From Cryptomeria japonica (taxonomy: Eukaryota; Streptophyta; Pinopsida; Cupressales; Cupressaceae): DNA of 64,000 nucleotides. Under the pieces are notes generated by a model. The model had not been told where the DNA came from. It was given only the letters and a program-made list of their open reading frames with translations, and did no database searches. The stretch lies in contig NC_081414.1 of NCBI RefSeq assembly GCF_030272615.1, positions 231,447,733 to 231,511,732 on the forward strand, given 5' to 3'. Shown in pieces: positions 34,459 through 47,972 of this stretch. The position numbers and the translations under genes were made by a program. Every line of letters begins with the position of its first letter. Positions within the stretch are counted from its first letter, which is position 1.

Positions 34459-35002
34459 TGGAATTGAGAAAAACATAGCCAAAGGCTCAAACCTTAAATT
34501 CTTCATTCATAAACAACATATACAAATGATTGCATTCCATCACTTTATAAAACCATTGAACTTACTAACCACCAAATCACTAACCATCAACTAACTCATA
34601 ACTAATAACCGACTAAAAAATAACATATAATAAATTAACATTAACATGTTAATTTATTATTTAAAACCTTAAATTCTTCATTCATAAACAACACACACAA
34701 ATGATTGCATTCCATCACTTTATAAAACCATTGAACTTACTAACCACCAAATCACTAACCATCAACTAACTCATAACTAATAACCGACTAAAAAATAACA
34801 TATAACAAATTACTAACCATACACAAATGATTGCATTCCATCACTTTTATAAAACCATTGAACTTACTAACCACCAAATCACTAACCATCAACTAACTCA
34901 TAACTAATAACCGACTAAAAAATAACATATAATAAATTAACATTAACATGTTAATTTATTATTTATTACTTTATTGTATGTAATGCACTATAGCTCCTAA
35001 CA
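34459..35002 (-). repeat. Short copia-like LTR, expanded by internal tandem repeats (probable 3' LTR)
   Basis: The plus strand reads TGGAATTG...CTCCTAACA, so in sense TGTTAGGAG...CAATTCCA. The core (CAAAGGCTCAAACCTTAAAT, TTCTTCATTCAT, GCACTATAG) matches the shorter copy at 48736-48944. Here the middle is repeated about three times (units beginning about 34489, 34664 and 34821, the last shorter), giving 544 bp instead of about 209 bp. An alternative left end cannot be excluded. Confidence 0.65.
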
Positions 35003-36544
35003 TAGTATTGACATAGGGAATTTATTCTGGTGCTGCAGTATCAACAATTGGTCTGCCTCAAATTTAAACCCCCACCCCCTCTCATCGTGAAAAAATTTCT
35101 TTGGATGTCGGTTTCTACCAATAATGCATCCAATTGCAATGTGCAAATACAAAATCTATTAAACCTTTATGGCTCCAAAAAAAAATAAAAATTAAATTGA
35201 CGATTCAAATACCTTTGTCTTCCACATAACACTGCAAATTAAATACAAATGGTATTTTCAAACAATTTTTCAGTTTTGTGTTGTGTTCGACAGCTTTTCG
35301 GAACATTTTGAAATTTTTTATTTTGTTAAGAAATGAGAAAGATATAGCAGTTTAGTGAGACTATGTTAAGCTACCATTTTAAAATTAGAAAAGTATAGCA
35401 ACAGTAGAATGTTGTGTAATGAGAACATGATTCCTCCGCACAAATTTAATATCCAAAGAGCAGCATAATAAATCTATTGGTTGAAAATTTTGTACACCTA
35501 AGAAGATGTACAAAATTGTGGTTTCAACCACAGCATGTTAGTCTAAAACTCTCCTAATTCAAAGGAAGGCTCCCCTTTTCTACTATTACTAACTAAATAC
35601 TAATCTAATTTGGGTGGGACAACATCCTTTTCTCGTTTTTCAGAAAAGATGATATTCTTCTCTTCCTAGAAAAGAATAGCAGTTAAGAAAACAAATACAG
35701 CAGCTTAAAAAACTTTAATAACAACAAGAATACATATACAAAAAGGAAGTGAAGTTTCCATGAAAGCTCAAAGTTTTATGTCACCTCCTTAGCCCCCCCT
35801 AGGGACGAGAAAATAGAAACAAAGCTCAAAGTCTTTAATTTCCACTATACTATCTACCTTTCCAAAATGATTAAAACCAGAACAATATACAGCATATAAC
35901 AGCACAAAGTTTGCAAATATGATGCAGCTCTAAAACTACTTCAAATGGGAACAACCACAAGCACAAAGTCTTGCAACTCTTCTCAGCTTTTAACACTTAA
36001 CTACATTAATTTAACCTTCACTATTTGCAGCACAAAGTCTGCAAGAAATCCGGTTAAAGGAGCAAGCTCCTTTCAACAATCTCGTTACAATTTCAAGCAA
36101 ATGCAGAAAAATATACCACTATGACACAAGAACACAATGGATATAAGGGTATGACTTCAACACAATCTGAAACTCAAAGCCTTCTTGATATTACTTGAGA
36201 AAAAAATTTACAAGTATAAAGCACAAAGTCTTTATGACTGTAAATTTCTGTAGAGTTTTCTTGCTTGCTGAAAAAGAAAAAAATTACATAGAGCACCCTC
36301 CAATATATAGGAGAGGGGCTGAGAGCAAAAAGTGGGAGAAGTCTAACTAACTAAGACTTTTTCCATAACTAACTACAACTAACTATGACTTATTCAAATT
36401 ACAGTCCTATTGCTAACCAACTTCTAATTTGTTTGTATGCAATTACAAGTGATAAAACTACTTGTAATTACAAGTCTTGACACTACATGTAATTTGTCGA
36501 AAAAAAATACATAAAACAGAACTCGAGTTGTTATTAGACACTTC

Positions 36545-39500
36545 CTATTCCCTTCTATCTTTGGCCATGAAAGACTGAAATCTATCAATTGATTTCTGCA
36601 ACTCATTAGGATTTGGACCCATTATATTCCTTGCAACAACAACAGTCTTGATGATGACATCAAAATATCCGACTGATGTTGTTCTATTTTCTTCGAGAAC
36701 AGTTTGCATCTTATCAAGAGAGACTTGGTATTTCACAAACTGATGGATTGAGGCTACCGTAAACTATTCTGATTCTAGTTCCTGATGAAGTTATGTCATC
36801 AACTCGAAAAGTATCAAATCTTCAAAGAGCAATTCTCCATCCCTACTTAAAATCTCACAAGACATTTTCTCAAAATTAGAGATGACATCTTGCTTCATCT
36901 TAGTACTCATTTCAAGAGTAATTTGTACATCTTTGATAAGGTCCTTAATAACCAATGATTTATTGACCATAAGTTCCTCAAATTTGATGAAGTCTCCCTG
37001 TTAGGTATCAGCATATTGTTGTACAGGGTTTCCAATTTGACCTAATCCATCTCATGCCAGATCTTCAAATCTTTCTCCATTGATTCTAGAGTTTGATTAA
37101 ACATCATTTTTGCTGCCCATATTGCTCAACATATGCAATGCTTTCTTCACCACTTGAGTGCTTTGATCAACTAATTGATCTACCCAAGAATCAACTGCCT
37201 TGACCTTCCGATCAGCTTTCTCTAATTGTTTGATGGATTCTTCAGAAGTAGAGGAGGTTAAGGGATCGACCTTCTCTGAAGAATTAGTGATCTTTTGGAT
37301 CACTGAGATGAGTTGTGCATTATTTTCCTTGAGTTCATCCTTCTTTGCCAAGAGCTCATCATAACTCTGAACCAGTGAAGCCACCGAATCTTGAGCGTCA
37401 TGCATAATCCCAACGTGAGTTTGCTTACCAAGTTAAACTTTTGTGAACCTGCAATCAGATAGCTGCATTTCTTCTAGCGGTTTATCAGCTAGAGGTTCTG
37501 CCACTTCTGTATACTTCATCTTATTGCTGTCCACAACCACTCGTGAGACTGTCTTTGCCTTCTTAGCAACCCTTGGCTTAGGCTTCCTAAGCTACTGAAA
37601 ATCAAATATATCGGGAGAAATCTCCCACTTCTTCCTTTCTGGAGTGAATGAACTCACCCATGGGGGTAACTTTAATGAGTTCATGTTTGTAGAGGTAGTT
37701 GTGGTTTGTGAAGGAGCAAGTTCTGCCTGTACCACAATTGTCACTCTAAGAGAAGCCTCTATCTCGACAGCAACAAGTTCTTGCTCAGATGGCAAATCAT
37801 GGCTAGCTTTTGTCATGAACTTATCAAAATTCACAACAGAAGTATCAATTTCTAGAATTGATAACCTGGATAGAATGGCATACAAAGGATTTACATCAAA
37901 GACACTCTCGAAGTTGCCATGAGAAGTATTTGCAACTGGTGATGACACATTTGTGCAGGCATATGTAATTGGCATAACGTGATCCACATGGACTGTAGAG
38001 AAAGAATCCACATTTGTGTCAATAGGAGACATAGGTACATCCAAAGCCAATCGAGGGGTGATTGTGTGAGGAGAATCTGAGTCCATAGTAGGAAGGGATC
38101 CTATTGTATTCTCCTCATGTGCTTCATCTTCAGGGTCAATGACATGAATCTGTACTTGAGGCTTCTCTTTTCCTTTTAGTGATACCTCTTGTGGAGGGAT
38201 AACTAAGGCTCTACTCACCCTTTACTTGATCCTTGTGCCTATGGAAGAAGCACCCTCTTTGGATTTGACCCTGACTTCGGACTTATGCCCAACTGGTCCT
38301 ACTAAATCACTTTCGGCTCCACCTTTGATCTTAATGGTTTTGACATTATTGTCCTTCAGCCAAGCATTGGTGTTCACAAGAATGGGCTGAAATCTATCAA
38401 AGATAGAGGTATTGTGACCATTGAGTAGACGGAAGAGGAGCCTCAACAACCCTTTGTTCTGTATATTCTGGGTCAAGAGTTTTCCCGTCATGTATCATTC
38501 CTTGTGGAATCTTGTTAGATCCAAATCCACAATTTGCTCCAAGGTGAGCCTACTATAGTCCATTTTTCTGACATATGTGCGAAGATCAACCCATATATCC
38601 TCAAGGTGATGAACATGAGTGAAAGCTCTCTTGATTTTGTCCTTCATTCCCCAATAATCAAAATCTTTCCTTTCCTTGAATTTCTTCAACTTGATTTCTT
38701 GAAGCTCTATTTCCATTGCCTTGGCTCTTGCTAAGGTTGTCAAGGAATACCGGCCAATCTGCAATGGATTATGTGAGGATCTATTGATGCCTAGCTTATG
38801 ATTGGCTAATTGTACTGCATGAATTGTCATCAGCTGCCTAGCCAACTCCACCAAGATGACCTTGTCAGTAGGATATCTGTGAAGCATACATGGCTGATCC
38901 TCCAAACATCCAACTCTCATGTAAGTAAAAGTTGGGAACTGTAGGAACAACCATCCATACCCATTCACCTTCTTCCAATCTACCTTAGACACTCTCTTGT
39001 TCTTGAGTGTTTTATCAAATAAGCACATGAAATGGCTGAAGAAGGCATCTTGCACCCTCCTGTAGTGAATCCTATTGGGTCTCAAAGTGAGTTGCTCATT
39101 ATATTTCCATACTGGTACCAACGATCTATCACCTTTGGTAGAAAGATCGGAAAATTGTCTAAGTGACTTTGCTATGCACACTAAGTAGTAATTCATATAG
39201 AAGGAGAGGATGGTTGAAACTTGTGACAGCTGCTCACATAGGTTATCACTGACTACTTCACCCCAAAAAATATGAGACTGCCCTTTCCTCATGACCACAA
39301 TTATTTGTACATCCAGATCTCAAATACATTGGAATGTTTCAACCCTATTATCCTGCTAAGAAGTGTGATCATATCACTGACTTCTCAATGAAATTAGACT
39401 GATATAATTTGGGCCATCTTGAGAAACAAGTCCCGAGAGTCTTGAGCCATTTAGAGTTGATGTCTTATACAATCTGACCTTTTTTGGTTATAATGATCTA

Positions 39501-39977
39501 GAGCATTCTTCATAGAGATATCTGAATGCATCGCGGCAACTGGATACTTGAAGATCTTGTCAATAGTCTATGCATCCAATTTGATAATGATATTGTCGTC
39601 ATCATCTTCGATTGTTCTAGATCCTTGTCAAAATGAGCAATGCAAGCAAGAACAAATTCGAGCTCCAAGGCAGCCACAGGAAAAGTAGAAACTAGATGGA
39701 TGTGACTATTCAGGAGCAACTGCATCCATGGCTTGGTGATCCCTGTACTCTTTCAAAAAATTCAGACATGTCAACATGTCTGATCTCTGTCTTTAATCCC
39801 ATCCACCAGAGAGCTCACTTGAGAAGGAGCAATCTCATTTTGGTACTTATCATACTTCTATTTCATCTTTTTGTTGGAAGGAAATTTCGACTCTTTTGTC
39901 AATGAATAGGAATTTGCAACACTGCAATGGAAACTCCAAAGGGTCAAAACGTCTTCACAAGCTATTGGAGAAGCCAT
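36545..39977 (-). pseudogene. U3-resident gene, copy 4 (diverged subfamily)
   Basis: Starts MASPIACEDVLTLWSFHC at 39977 and ends FQSFMAKDRRE at 36545. The largest open pieces are 39298-38495 (267 codons) and 38218-37592 (208 codons). It keeps the conserved block (LFLQFPTFTYMRVGC, RYPTDKVILVELARQLM, NPLQIGRYSL, AKAMEIELQEIKLKKF). It also keeps the LPPWVSSFTPERKKWEIS motif after a Ser/Pro/Thr-rich region and the Glu/Lys-rich C-terminal part. Many residues differ from copies 1-3, yet the conserved blocks align without gaps. Stops and frameshifts occur near 38495, 38220, 37590-37405 and 37097-36736. Function unknown. Confidence 0.65.
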
Positions 39978-40184
39978 GATACCAAATTTTCGAAAATCAA
40001 CGCCCAACCATGATATTTATCATGAAGGGGGAAAAAATGGAAAAGTTTGAACAACACATAATCGATAAGGCTTTGACAATGACAAAGGTAGAATTTCAGA
40101 TCTTGTGGGGTAGATTGCAAGTGAAATGAACATAGAATGTTTAAGCGGGAAAGTGAGAACTTGTGGAAAAGAGCTAAAACTTTT

Positions 40185-40219
40185 ACTTGCAATTGGGCCT
40201 CTGAGACCCGGATGCAAGT
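40185..40219. repeat. LTR palindrome at the copy 3 insertion point
   Basis: ACTTGCAATTGGGCCTCTGA... to GATGCAAGT is an imperfect 35 bp palindrome in the U3 leader of copy 4. Its last five bases, CAAGT, are the target duplication of copy 3. It is the first of a series that continues at 46781. Confidence 0.85.
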
Positions 40220-43200
40220 TGTTGGTTGAAAATTTTGTACACCTGGGGGATGTACAAAATTGTGGTTTCAAAGACGACGTGTGAGTATGATACTCTCCTA
40301 ATTAAGGGAAGGCTCCCCCTATCTATAAACTATTCTTAAACTAAAAATGGATGAGACAACAGTCTTTCTTCTTCTTTCAAGAAAAACTTTATCCTTTTCT
40401 CTTCACAGAAAAGTGATAGCAATTGAAAATAACAGTAGCAACAACTTATAAAACAAAGTGAGAGAAAGAAAATGAAGTTTCCTGAAAGCACACAAACTTT
40501 TGTCACTTTCTTCGGGACGGGACAACAATATCAAGCTCAAAGTCTTGCATATGTGAAATTCTATCTACCCTTTTCTATATTAATGATAACAAGACCAAAG
40601 TATGGCAGCACAAAGTCTGAAATATCTTGCTCTTCTCTACATAAAACAACAAGAACTAGTGTGAGCTTAAAGTCTCCCAACTATTTCTTATCACCAAATC
40701 TACTTCTACCTTCTCTCAAGAACAAGTGTAGACACAAAGTCCTACAGCTTCTCTCAACGGAATATCTACTCTGATTGATATTAATCTCCCATACTTGCAA
40801 CACAAAGTCTGCAAATCAAATTTGATTAAGCTCTTATAGAAACACCAGCAAGAAAGATAATTTTGAACACAAAATCAAGATATTTAGCACGAAGTCTCAA
40901 TTCTTGAGCAATCTTCTTCTATTTCTTTCAACTTCAATTTACATATAAAAAGCACAAAGTCTTTCTTGCTGCAAATTTTAGCAGATTTTTCTTGCTTGTT
41001 TTCCCAAGATAAAAATTACAATAGACTCTCTCAAATATTTATAGGAGAGGAGTCTTGAGAAAAAGGTGGGAGGATCCCAACTAACTTGAGAGATTCTCTC
41101 AACCACCATGACTTATTCAACAACTAGTAAGACTTATTCAAAGTTACAAGTCCTATCCTAAATTGACTTGTAACTAGCCAACTTGTAATTACAAAAGTGT
41201 AAGTGATGGCCTGCATTTTACAAAAATACTTTTACGAGTAAACATGTCAAAAAAGAAATTACAACTCTGAAAATACAACTAAGTGTTGAAAAACACTTAA
41301 GTTGCAACATGTTTAGACATGAATCCTTCGAACTTCTGGCTAACCATTTGTAGTTCATTAGGGTTCGGTTCGTGGGTGTTCTTGGCAACAATCATGGTCT
41401 TCACAATGGTATCATGGCTCTGAAGAAGTGTAGAGTTGTTCTTCTCTAAAGTGGACTGGATTTCCTGCAAGAAGATTTGATGTTTCATTAAAACTTGAAT
41501 TGAGGCAGCTGAAAATTGTTCACTCCTCCACTCATTATGAATCTTCATCTGTAGATCTGCGAGAACTTCTTCTTCTGGTAGCAAACTCCCCATTCTGATC
41601 CATGATACTGCAGGAGGCCTTCTCACAACGAGAAACAACACCTTGGAATACTTCAACTCGCAATCTCATAGCATTATCAATATCTCCAATGAAGGATTTG
41701 AGAACGAGGGCCTTGTTCTCTAGGAGCTCTTCACATTCTAGGTACATGACCCTAGAAGGAATAATGTCATGCTCCTGAAGAACACTCAACACTTGTTGAG
41801 GCATCTTGCGCCAAATCGTCAAGCTACCTTCAACCCTTTCTTGGTTCTATTTGAAGGTCTTGGAGGCTTGGCTCAACTTTTCTCCAATGGTCTCCAACTT
41901 AACCATCATTTGGAATGTCTTTCAGCACTTGCGCACACAGATCATGAAGCTGATCCACCCAAGAGTCTAACGCTTGTACCTTCTGAGCAACTCTTTCAAC
42001 TCCTTGGACTAGTTCCTGTGTACTTGTGGAAGTTGAAGGATTGTAACCTTCACTTGAAGACTTGGTAATCTTTTGGATTGCTGCAACAAGTTGCACATTT
42101 TCCTCTTCTAGCTTATCCTTCTTTGCTAGAAGTTCATCAGACTGTGCACCAATGAGGCTACAAAATGTTGAGCATGTTTGACTACTTCATGCGTTTGTTT
42201 GCCCAACTCCACCCTTGTGATCATGTAATCAGCAGCTTGCATCTCTTCCTGTGGCTTGTTTACAATTGGCTCAACAATTTCAGCCACCTTCATCCTGTTA
42301 CTATCAACTGTTACCCTCGAGATCATCTTAGCCCTTTTAGCAACCTTGGGTTTTGATTGCTTGAGATGCTGGAAATCAAAGATGTCAGGAGAGATTTATT
42401 GCTTCTTTCTTTTAGGTGTAAAAGAACTAAGCCATGGAGGTAAAGTCATCAATTCTCCTTGAGCAACGGCTGAAAGTGAGGGAGAAGTAGTTTTTGTTTG
42501 AACAACAGTCGTCATCCTGGGAGAAGTTATTCTTTGAACAACAACTATAGACTACTCATTAATCAAAGGTCCTAATGACTGCATCATGAACTCATCAAAA
42601 CTAGAAGCAGAAGTATCAATCTCTGACAAAGGGGCATATGCAGGATTATCCTCAAAGATATTCATCAAATTCCCTTGAGGATGATCAAGAGATGGCTCTG
42701 TAGCTGAAATCAGAATAACTCTCTGAGGAGATTCGCCAGCTGAAATAGGAACAATATGAATAGTGGAAAAAGCATCCACATTCGCATCAAGAGAAGACAT
42801 AGGTAATTCTAAAGGAATTTGTGGGGGAACTTCATGAGGTGACTCCGAAATGGGTGACTCGAGATCATTATCTGATTATAGTTCTTCCTCTGGATCTTCA
42901 GCATCAATTACATGAATATGAAGCTGAGGCTTTTCTTTCCCTCGAACCGTCACTTCTTCAGGAGGAAGTACCATTGCTCTACTAACCTTCTACTTGATTC
43001 TTGTACTTGAAGATGACGCACCTTCCTTGTTGTCTACTTTGATTTCAGACTTGAGTCCGACAGGTCCTGTGGAATCATCTTATTTTCCAACCTTGATCTT
43101 GATGAGTCTAACACCGTTATCCTTAAGCCAAGTATTGGTGTTAGCTAAGATAGGCTGAAATCTATCAAGAATCGAAGTGCATTCTTTATGCAACCACTGA

Positions 43201-46200
43201 ATTGTTGGAAGTGGTGCTTCATCAACTCTCTTTTCAACATATTCAGGATCAAGTATCGTTCCATCATCAATCATTCCTTCTGGAATGTTACCAAGTTTAG
43301 GTCAACAATCTACTCAAGAGTGAGTCTGCAATAATCCATCTTAGGAACCTCCTTTTCATTACAGAGATCACCCAAATGTCTTCTATCCAATGCACATGCG
43401 TGAAGGACTTTTTGATCTTCTCCTTTATGCCTCGGTAATAAAAATCTACTCTTGGCTTGAACCTCTTGAGTTTTATTTCCTGCATTTCGATCTCCATGGC
43501 CTTGGCTTTGGTGGATGTAATGAGGGAATAATGGCCAATTTTCAATGGGTTATTTGTAGAGATTCCCATTCCAACCTTATGCTTAACAAATTGATGTGCA
43601 TGAACAGCCATGATCTGTCTTCTCAACTCCATAAGAATGATCTTATCAGTTGGATATCTAGGAAGCATATATGGCTGACCGCTATAACATCCAACTCTCA
43701 TGTAAGTGAAAGTTGGGAATTGAAGGAATAGGCAACCATATTCATTCACATTCTCCCAAGCAGCATCTAATACTCTCCTGTTTTTCAATGTCTTATCAAA
43801 CAAGCACATATAATGACCAAAGAAGGCATCCTGGACCCCCCCAAAGTGCAATCTGCTAGGTCTCAAAGGCAACTGGTCATAGTAATCCCACATCGGTATA
43901 AGCGAGTGATCACCCTTGGTAGAAAGACCAGGGAAGTGTCTAAGTGATGTTGCTATATACACCAAATATGAGTTCATGTAGAACGTCATGGTGGAAGGAA
44001 CTGCTGCAAGTTGTTCACAAAGGGTATCACTAATGATTTCACCCCAAAAGATGTGCTGAGACTGCCTTATGAGCATGATGAACTTATACATCCATGGTTC
44101 AAAAACATTAGAATGTTCTAAACCCATCATCCTGCTGAGAAAAGTGATTGTGTCTAGGATTTCCCACTTGAAATCACTACGGTACAACTTTGCTCATCTT
44201 GTAAAAGCATCCCATGGCTCACTGATCCATCTATTGATATGGCGTTTGCAATCTTTTTCTCTCGAATCATAATACTCAACTGCACTATCTTTGGAGATCT
44301 CTGTGTAAACAGGTGCTGGTGGTATTCTGAAAACCTTCTCAATTGTATCCGCATCAAACGGATTATCACTTCCCCATCATCATTCCTAATAGTTCTTGTT
44401 TCTTTGTCAAAATGATTGGCACAAGCAAGAACGAACTCAGGTTCTAGGGCAGCCACTGCAAAGGAAGAAGCATGGTGAATGTGGCTGTCCAACACGTGCT
44501 GCATATTGCTATCCTTGGGATCTTCCATCCGTTTAACGAACTTTGACATGTCAAGATGCCCTATTTCTGTATCTTTGATGTGCTCCATGGGAGTGGAAAC
44601 TTGGGATGGAGAGATCTCATTTTGGTACTTATCATATTTGTATTTCATCTTCTTTTGAGAAGAGGAAGATGGTAAATCAGTCATTGAACAAGAGCTTGGC
44701 ACGCTGAGACGAAGATCTAGAAGTGTCAAAGCAACATCAAGATCAGCCGAATGAAACATATTTTTTCTTTTCAATGGGAAAAACTCTATCCCTCTTAAGA
44801 GGAAAATGGTGAATAAATAGTAACACTTGGAACTTGGCTTTTGGTCAATTTCGGATCTTGGGAGACATGTTACAAGTATGCAAGTGGGGTAGGACATTCA
44901 CAATCGGGTTTTTAAAACCCGAATGCAAGTATACTTGTAATAAGAAAAATGGAAAGATGTGTGAAAAATGGAATTTTAGCATGGAAAAGATAATGAGAAT
45001 GAAATGTGTGAACAAGGGTAATGAATGCGGATGAATAAGGAAAGAATTTTGGAAGATCGTCTCTATTTTAACCTCAAGAGAATGGGAAAAACCTTCACTT
45101 GTAATCAGGTTTTTAAAACCCGAAATTGGAAAGACAAGCTTTTAACAACTTTGAAACTTGAACTTTTGGCAAAAGATGAAGTCTTTTCAACCAAAAGGGA
45201 AAAACTCACTTTTTCATCTTACTTGCCATCGAATTTTAAAAACCGAAAATGCAAGTAAAGAGGGAAAAACAGAAGGGGAAAGACAAAGCAATCCTTAAAT
45301 TATATGGGAAGATCTCTCTCAAACACGAAATGAAAAAGAACACAAACATCAATCATGATCAATCAAGGAATTTCAAAACAACAAAAATAAAATAAAGAAA
45401 AAACTGAAAACAAAACATACCTTGCTTGATCAAGGTGCCCTCTAAAGAGATGGAATAACTTTGGAAGAAACAATCAGTTCCTTAAATAGAAGGCAAAATG
45501 AAAATGTTGAAACCCTAGCCATGTTTTTGTCACTTGGATTTTAACCATAATCACCAAAACAGCATGCAAGAAGGAAGAAGAATGAGTCCAAACACCTAGC
45601 AAGGGTACGTGGTGAAGCAAGGAAGCAAAACATCTAGGTTAGAGAGACCAAAACACCTTCCTTCATGCTGCAAAAACGGCTCCAAAGAAGGAAAACGCGG
45701 CACATAACCAGCAAAAACGCCTATCAAAATGGGCAAAACGTGGCACATAAACCAGCATAAAAGGGATAAGAATCAACATGCCTCCTTCTTGAATGCATTC
45801 CTCCACAAAAATCAGTTTACAATTCCTCCAAAATTCGAATTCCTTGGAGAAAAATCAGGTCAGGTTCTTGTGAAGAAAGAACAAGTTTAAAATGTAAGCA
45901 AAAGACATGAAATCAGGTTTGTAAATCCCCTTTACAAGTTTTAATTTGCTTCACTTTTCAACTCATAAGGCAAAATCGGGTTTGTGAGAGAAAAGAACAA
46001 GAAGACATGTCAAAATAACTTTTAATAGGGAAATAAAATCCCCTTTACAAGTTTTAATGACTTAAAAAAGAACTTGCCATAGAGAAATAAAATTCCCTTT
46101 ACAAGTAACTAAAAATATAAAAACATGTAATAGAGAAATAAAATCCCTATTACAACTAAAAAGTAACTTTAAAACTTGTAATAAGGAAATAAAATCTCTA

Positions 46201-46681
46201 TTACAACTTAAAATCACTTAAGTAGGAACTTTTAAAAGAAATTACAAGTTCTTTTTAACTTATAATTTTAAATTTACTTGTAATATGTCAAAAAAGTTCC
46301 TACAATGACTTAAAAGACAAGAAACAACAAGGGGGAAATAAAAAGTAAGTTACAAGTTTAAAAATTACATAAAGTGCACTTGTAATTGACTTAAAATTTC
46401 CCTACAACACTAAAACAAGAGAAAAATAAAACTTGCAATCCAAGGAAAATTTCCCACCTACAATTAGGAAGAAAATATCCCAAGATTGAAGAAAAAACAT
46501 AGCAAACGAACTCGGAAAGGGATGAAATTTAAAATCTGGATCAAGGATGGACCGAGGATTAAGCCAGTCCAAGGGCAAAGAAAAATTTTACCTCGGGAAG
46601 CCTGCCTTAGAGTAAAATTCTCATTTTTAACATTTTTTAAAAAGGGTTGTCCATTTTTGTGAATAGAAAATACGAACAACA
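40220..46681 (-). repeat. Giant solo LTR copy 3 (6,462 bp), nested in copy 4
   Basis: It starts TGTTGGTTGAAAATTTTGTA and ends ACGAACAACA. The perfect duplication CAAGT lies at 40215-40219 and 46682-46686. No interior region is present. The probable TATA box (minus strand) is near 41036-41045, and AGCACAAAGTCT-type U5 motifs lie between about 40500 and 40970. The U3 leader (44760-46681) has hairpin motifs such as CGGGTTTTTAAAACCCG (about 44903-44920). Confidence 0.92.
41297..44759 (-). pseudogene. U3-resident gene, copy 3
   Basis: Starts MFHSADLDVALTLLDLRL at 44759 and ends KFEGFMSKHVAT at 41297. Open pieces include the N-terminal part 44759-44410, 44187-43297 (296 codons), 43274-43080, 42800-42552, 42326-42126, 42096-41899, 41822-41535 and 41656-41297. 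The conserved block (LEHSNVFEPWMYKFIMLIRQ, LFLQFPTFTYMRVGC, NPLKIGHYSL, AKAMEIEMQEIKLKRF) and the NEWRSEQF / VAKNTHEPNP C-terminus are retained. It is closer to copies 1 and 2 than to copy 4. Breaks are mostly private to this copy. Function unknown; a chromatin, Gag-like or RNA-binding role would be guesswork. Confidence 0.68.
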
Positions 46682-46780
46682 CAAGTATACGCAATTGCTA
46701 TTGAATGGGAAAAATGAATTCACAACTAGAAGCTTGAGATCTGAAATGGATCTTGCACGCTAGGGTAGCATGACATTGAA

Positions 46781-47972
46781 CTTGCAATCAGGTCTCTGAG
46801 ACCGATTGCAAGTGTGCAAGGCATTATGGGAAAGAATTAACATTTTGCACTTGAAATCGAGTCTCTAGGACCTGATTGGAAGTGAATATATTTGCATACG
46901 GATGAAGGTGAAAAGCCTGCGATGCACATTACAAATGAATATGTGATGTAAGGAAATAGATGAAAGACTTGCAATCGGGCCTCAAGGACCCGATTGCAAG
47001 CATACAAAAGAAAGTTGATAATTTGATAGGCAAAAGTGAGCTTGCAATCGAGCCTCTACGACCTGACTGCATGAAGACAAGCATACCTGAAATATGTATC
47101 AAAGGGAAAATGCGAAGTTCGTATCCAATCAAAAGAAAAGAGGAATACAAGCTTGCAATTGGGTCTTTAGGACCCGATTGCAAGTGATCAAACTTGCAAT
47201 ATAGGAAATGACGAAAGGGGCTTGCTAGTGACGAGGTAATGAACTGCGCAATGGAAAAAAAATATTTTGCAAATGCATCGATAAAACCAAAATAAGGGAA
47301 GGTTTGAAAAAACAAATGCCACGCAAAGATCATCGTTTGCTATCAATAATGCATCCATTTTGCCATTAATTTCGAACTAGAAAGAACCACTACAAACAAA
47401 ATAACACATCATAGGAGAAAAATGAAAAGAAAGAAAGAACAAAAAAAAACACTTACCTTAAGATAGAAACCCGAAGGAAATGAAACACAACTCGCTCAGA
47501 CTCTGACGCAGCCTCAAGAGAGAAAAGAAAATGATTTCAAAGCCCCAATGATAGGCTCAAATAAGTGAAAGAGGAGGGATACTCCTAATACGCCACAATG
47601 TCTTGAAGACAATCTCCAAGAAAAACGCAGAACTTTAAATTCCATGCAAAGGGAAAAACTCCATAGAAAATCGGGTTATGAGAAGCCCGATACAAGCAAG
47701 AAACATAACACTTATCAATCACAACATATACTTGTAGTCGGTTCTCAAAGGCTCGATTACAAATTTACAAGTATTTGGACTCAACACTTTTTTAAAAAGA
47801 AAATAAAGCTTCACTTGTAGTCGGGCCTATGAGACCTAATTACAAGTCTAAAACTCACATTAGCAAAAAGACAACTTACTTGCAATTGGGTATTAAACCT
47901 TCGATTGCAAGTCTTAAAACTTTACAAAGAACAAACAAGCTTGTAATCGGGTCCCTGAGACCCAATTACAAG
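46781..47972. repeat. Array of about nine 30-35 bp palindromes in the U3 leader of LTR copy 4
   Basis: Units at about 46781-46812, 46849-46883, 46968-47000, 47041-47070, 47152-47183, 47731-47763, 47814-47846, 47879-47911 and 47940-47972; a tenth is at 40185-40219. Each reads about CTTGCAATCGGGTC-(CTGA)-GACCCGATTGCAAG, or the CTTGTAATCGGG variant. The centre and spacing (about 20-550 bp) vary. Arms differ between units but mostly keep self-complementarity. Confidence 0.88.

Noticed and set aside
46781-47972. CRISPR-like array
   Set aside because: Units are palindromes with irregular spacing and variable sequence inside a plant LTR. There are no uniform spacers and no cas genes.
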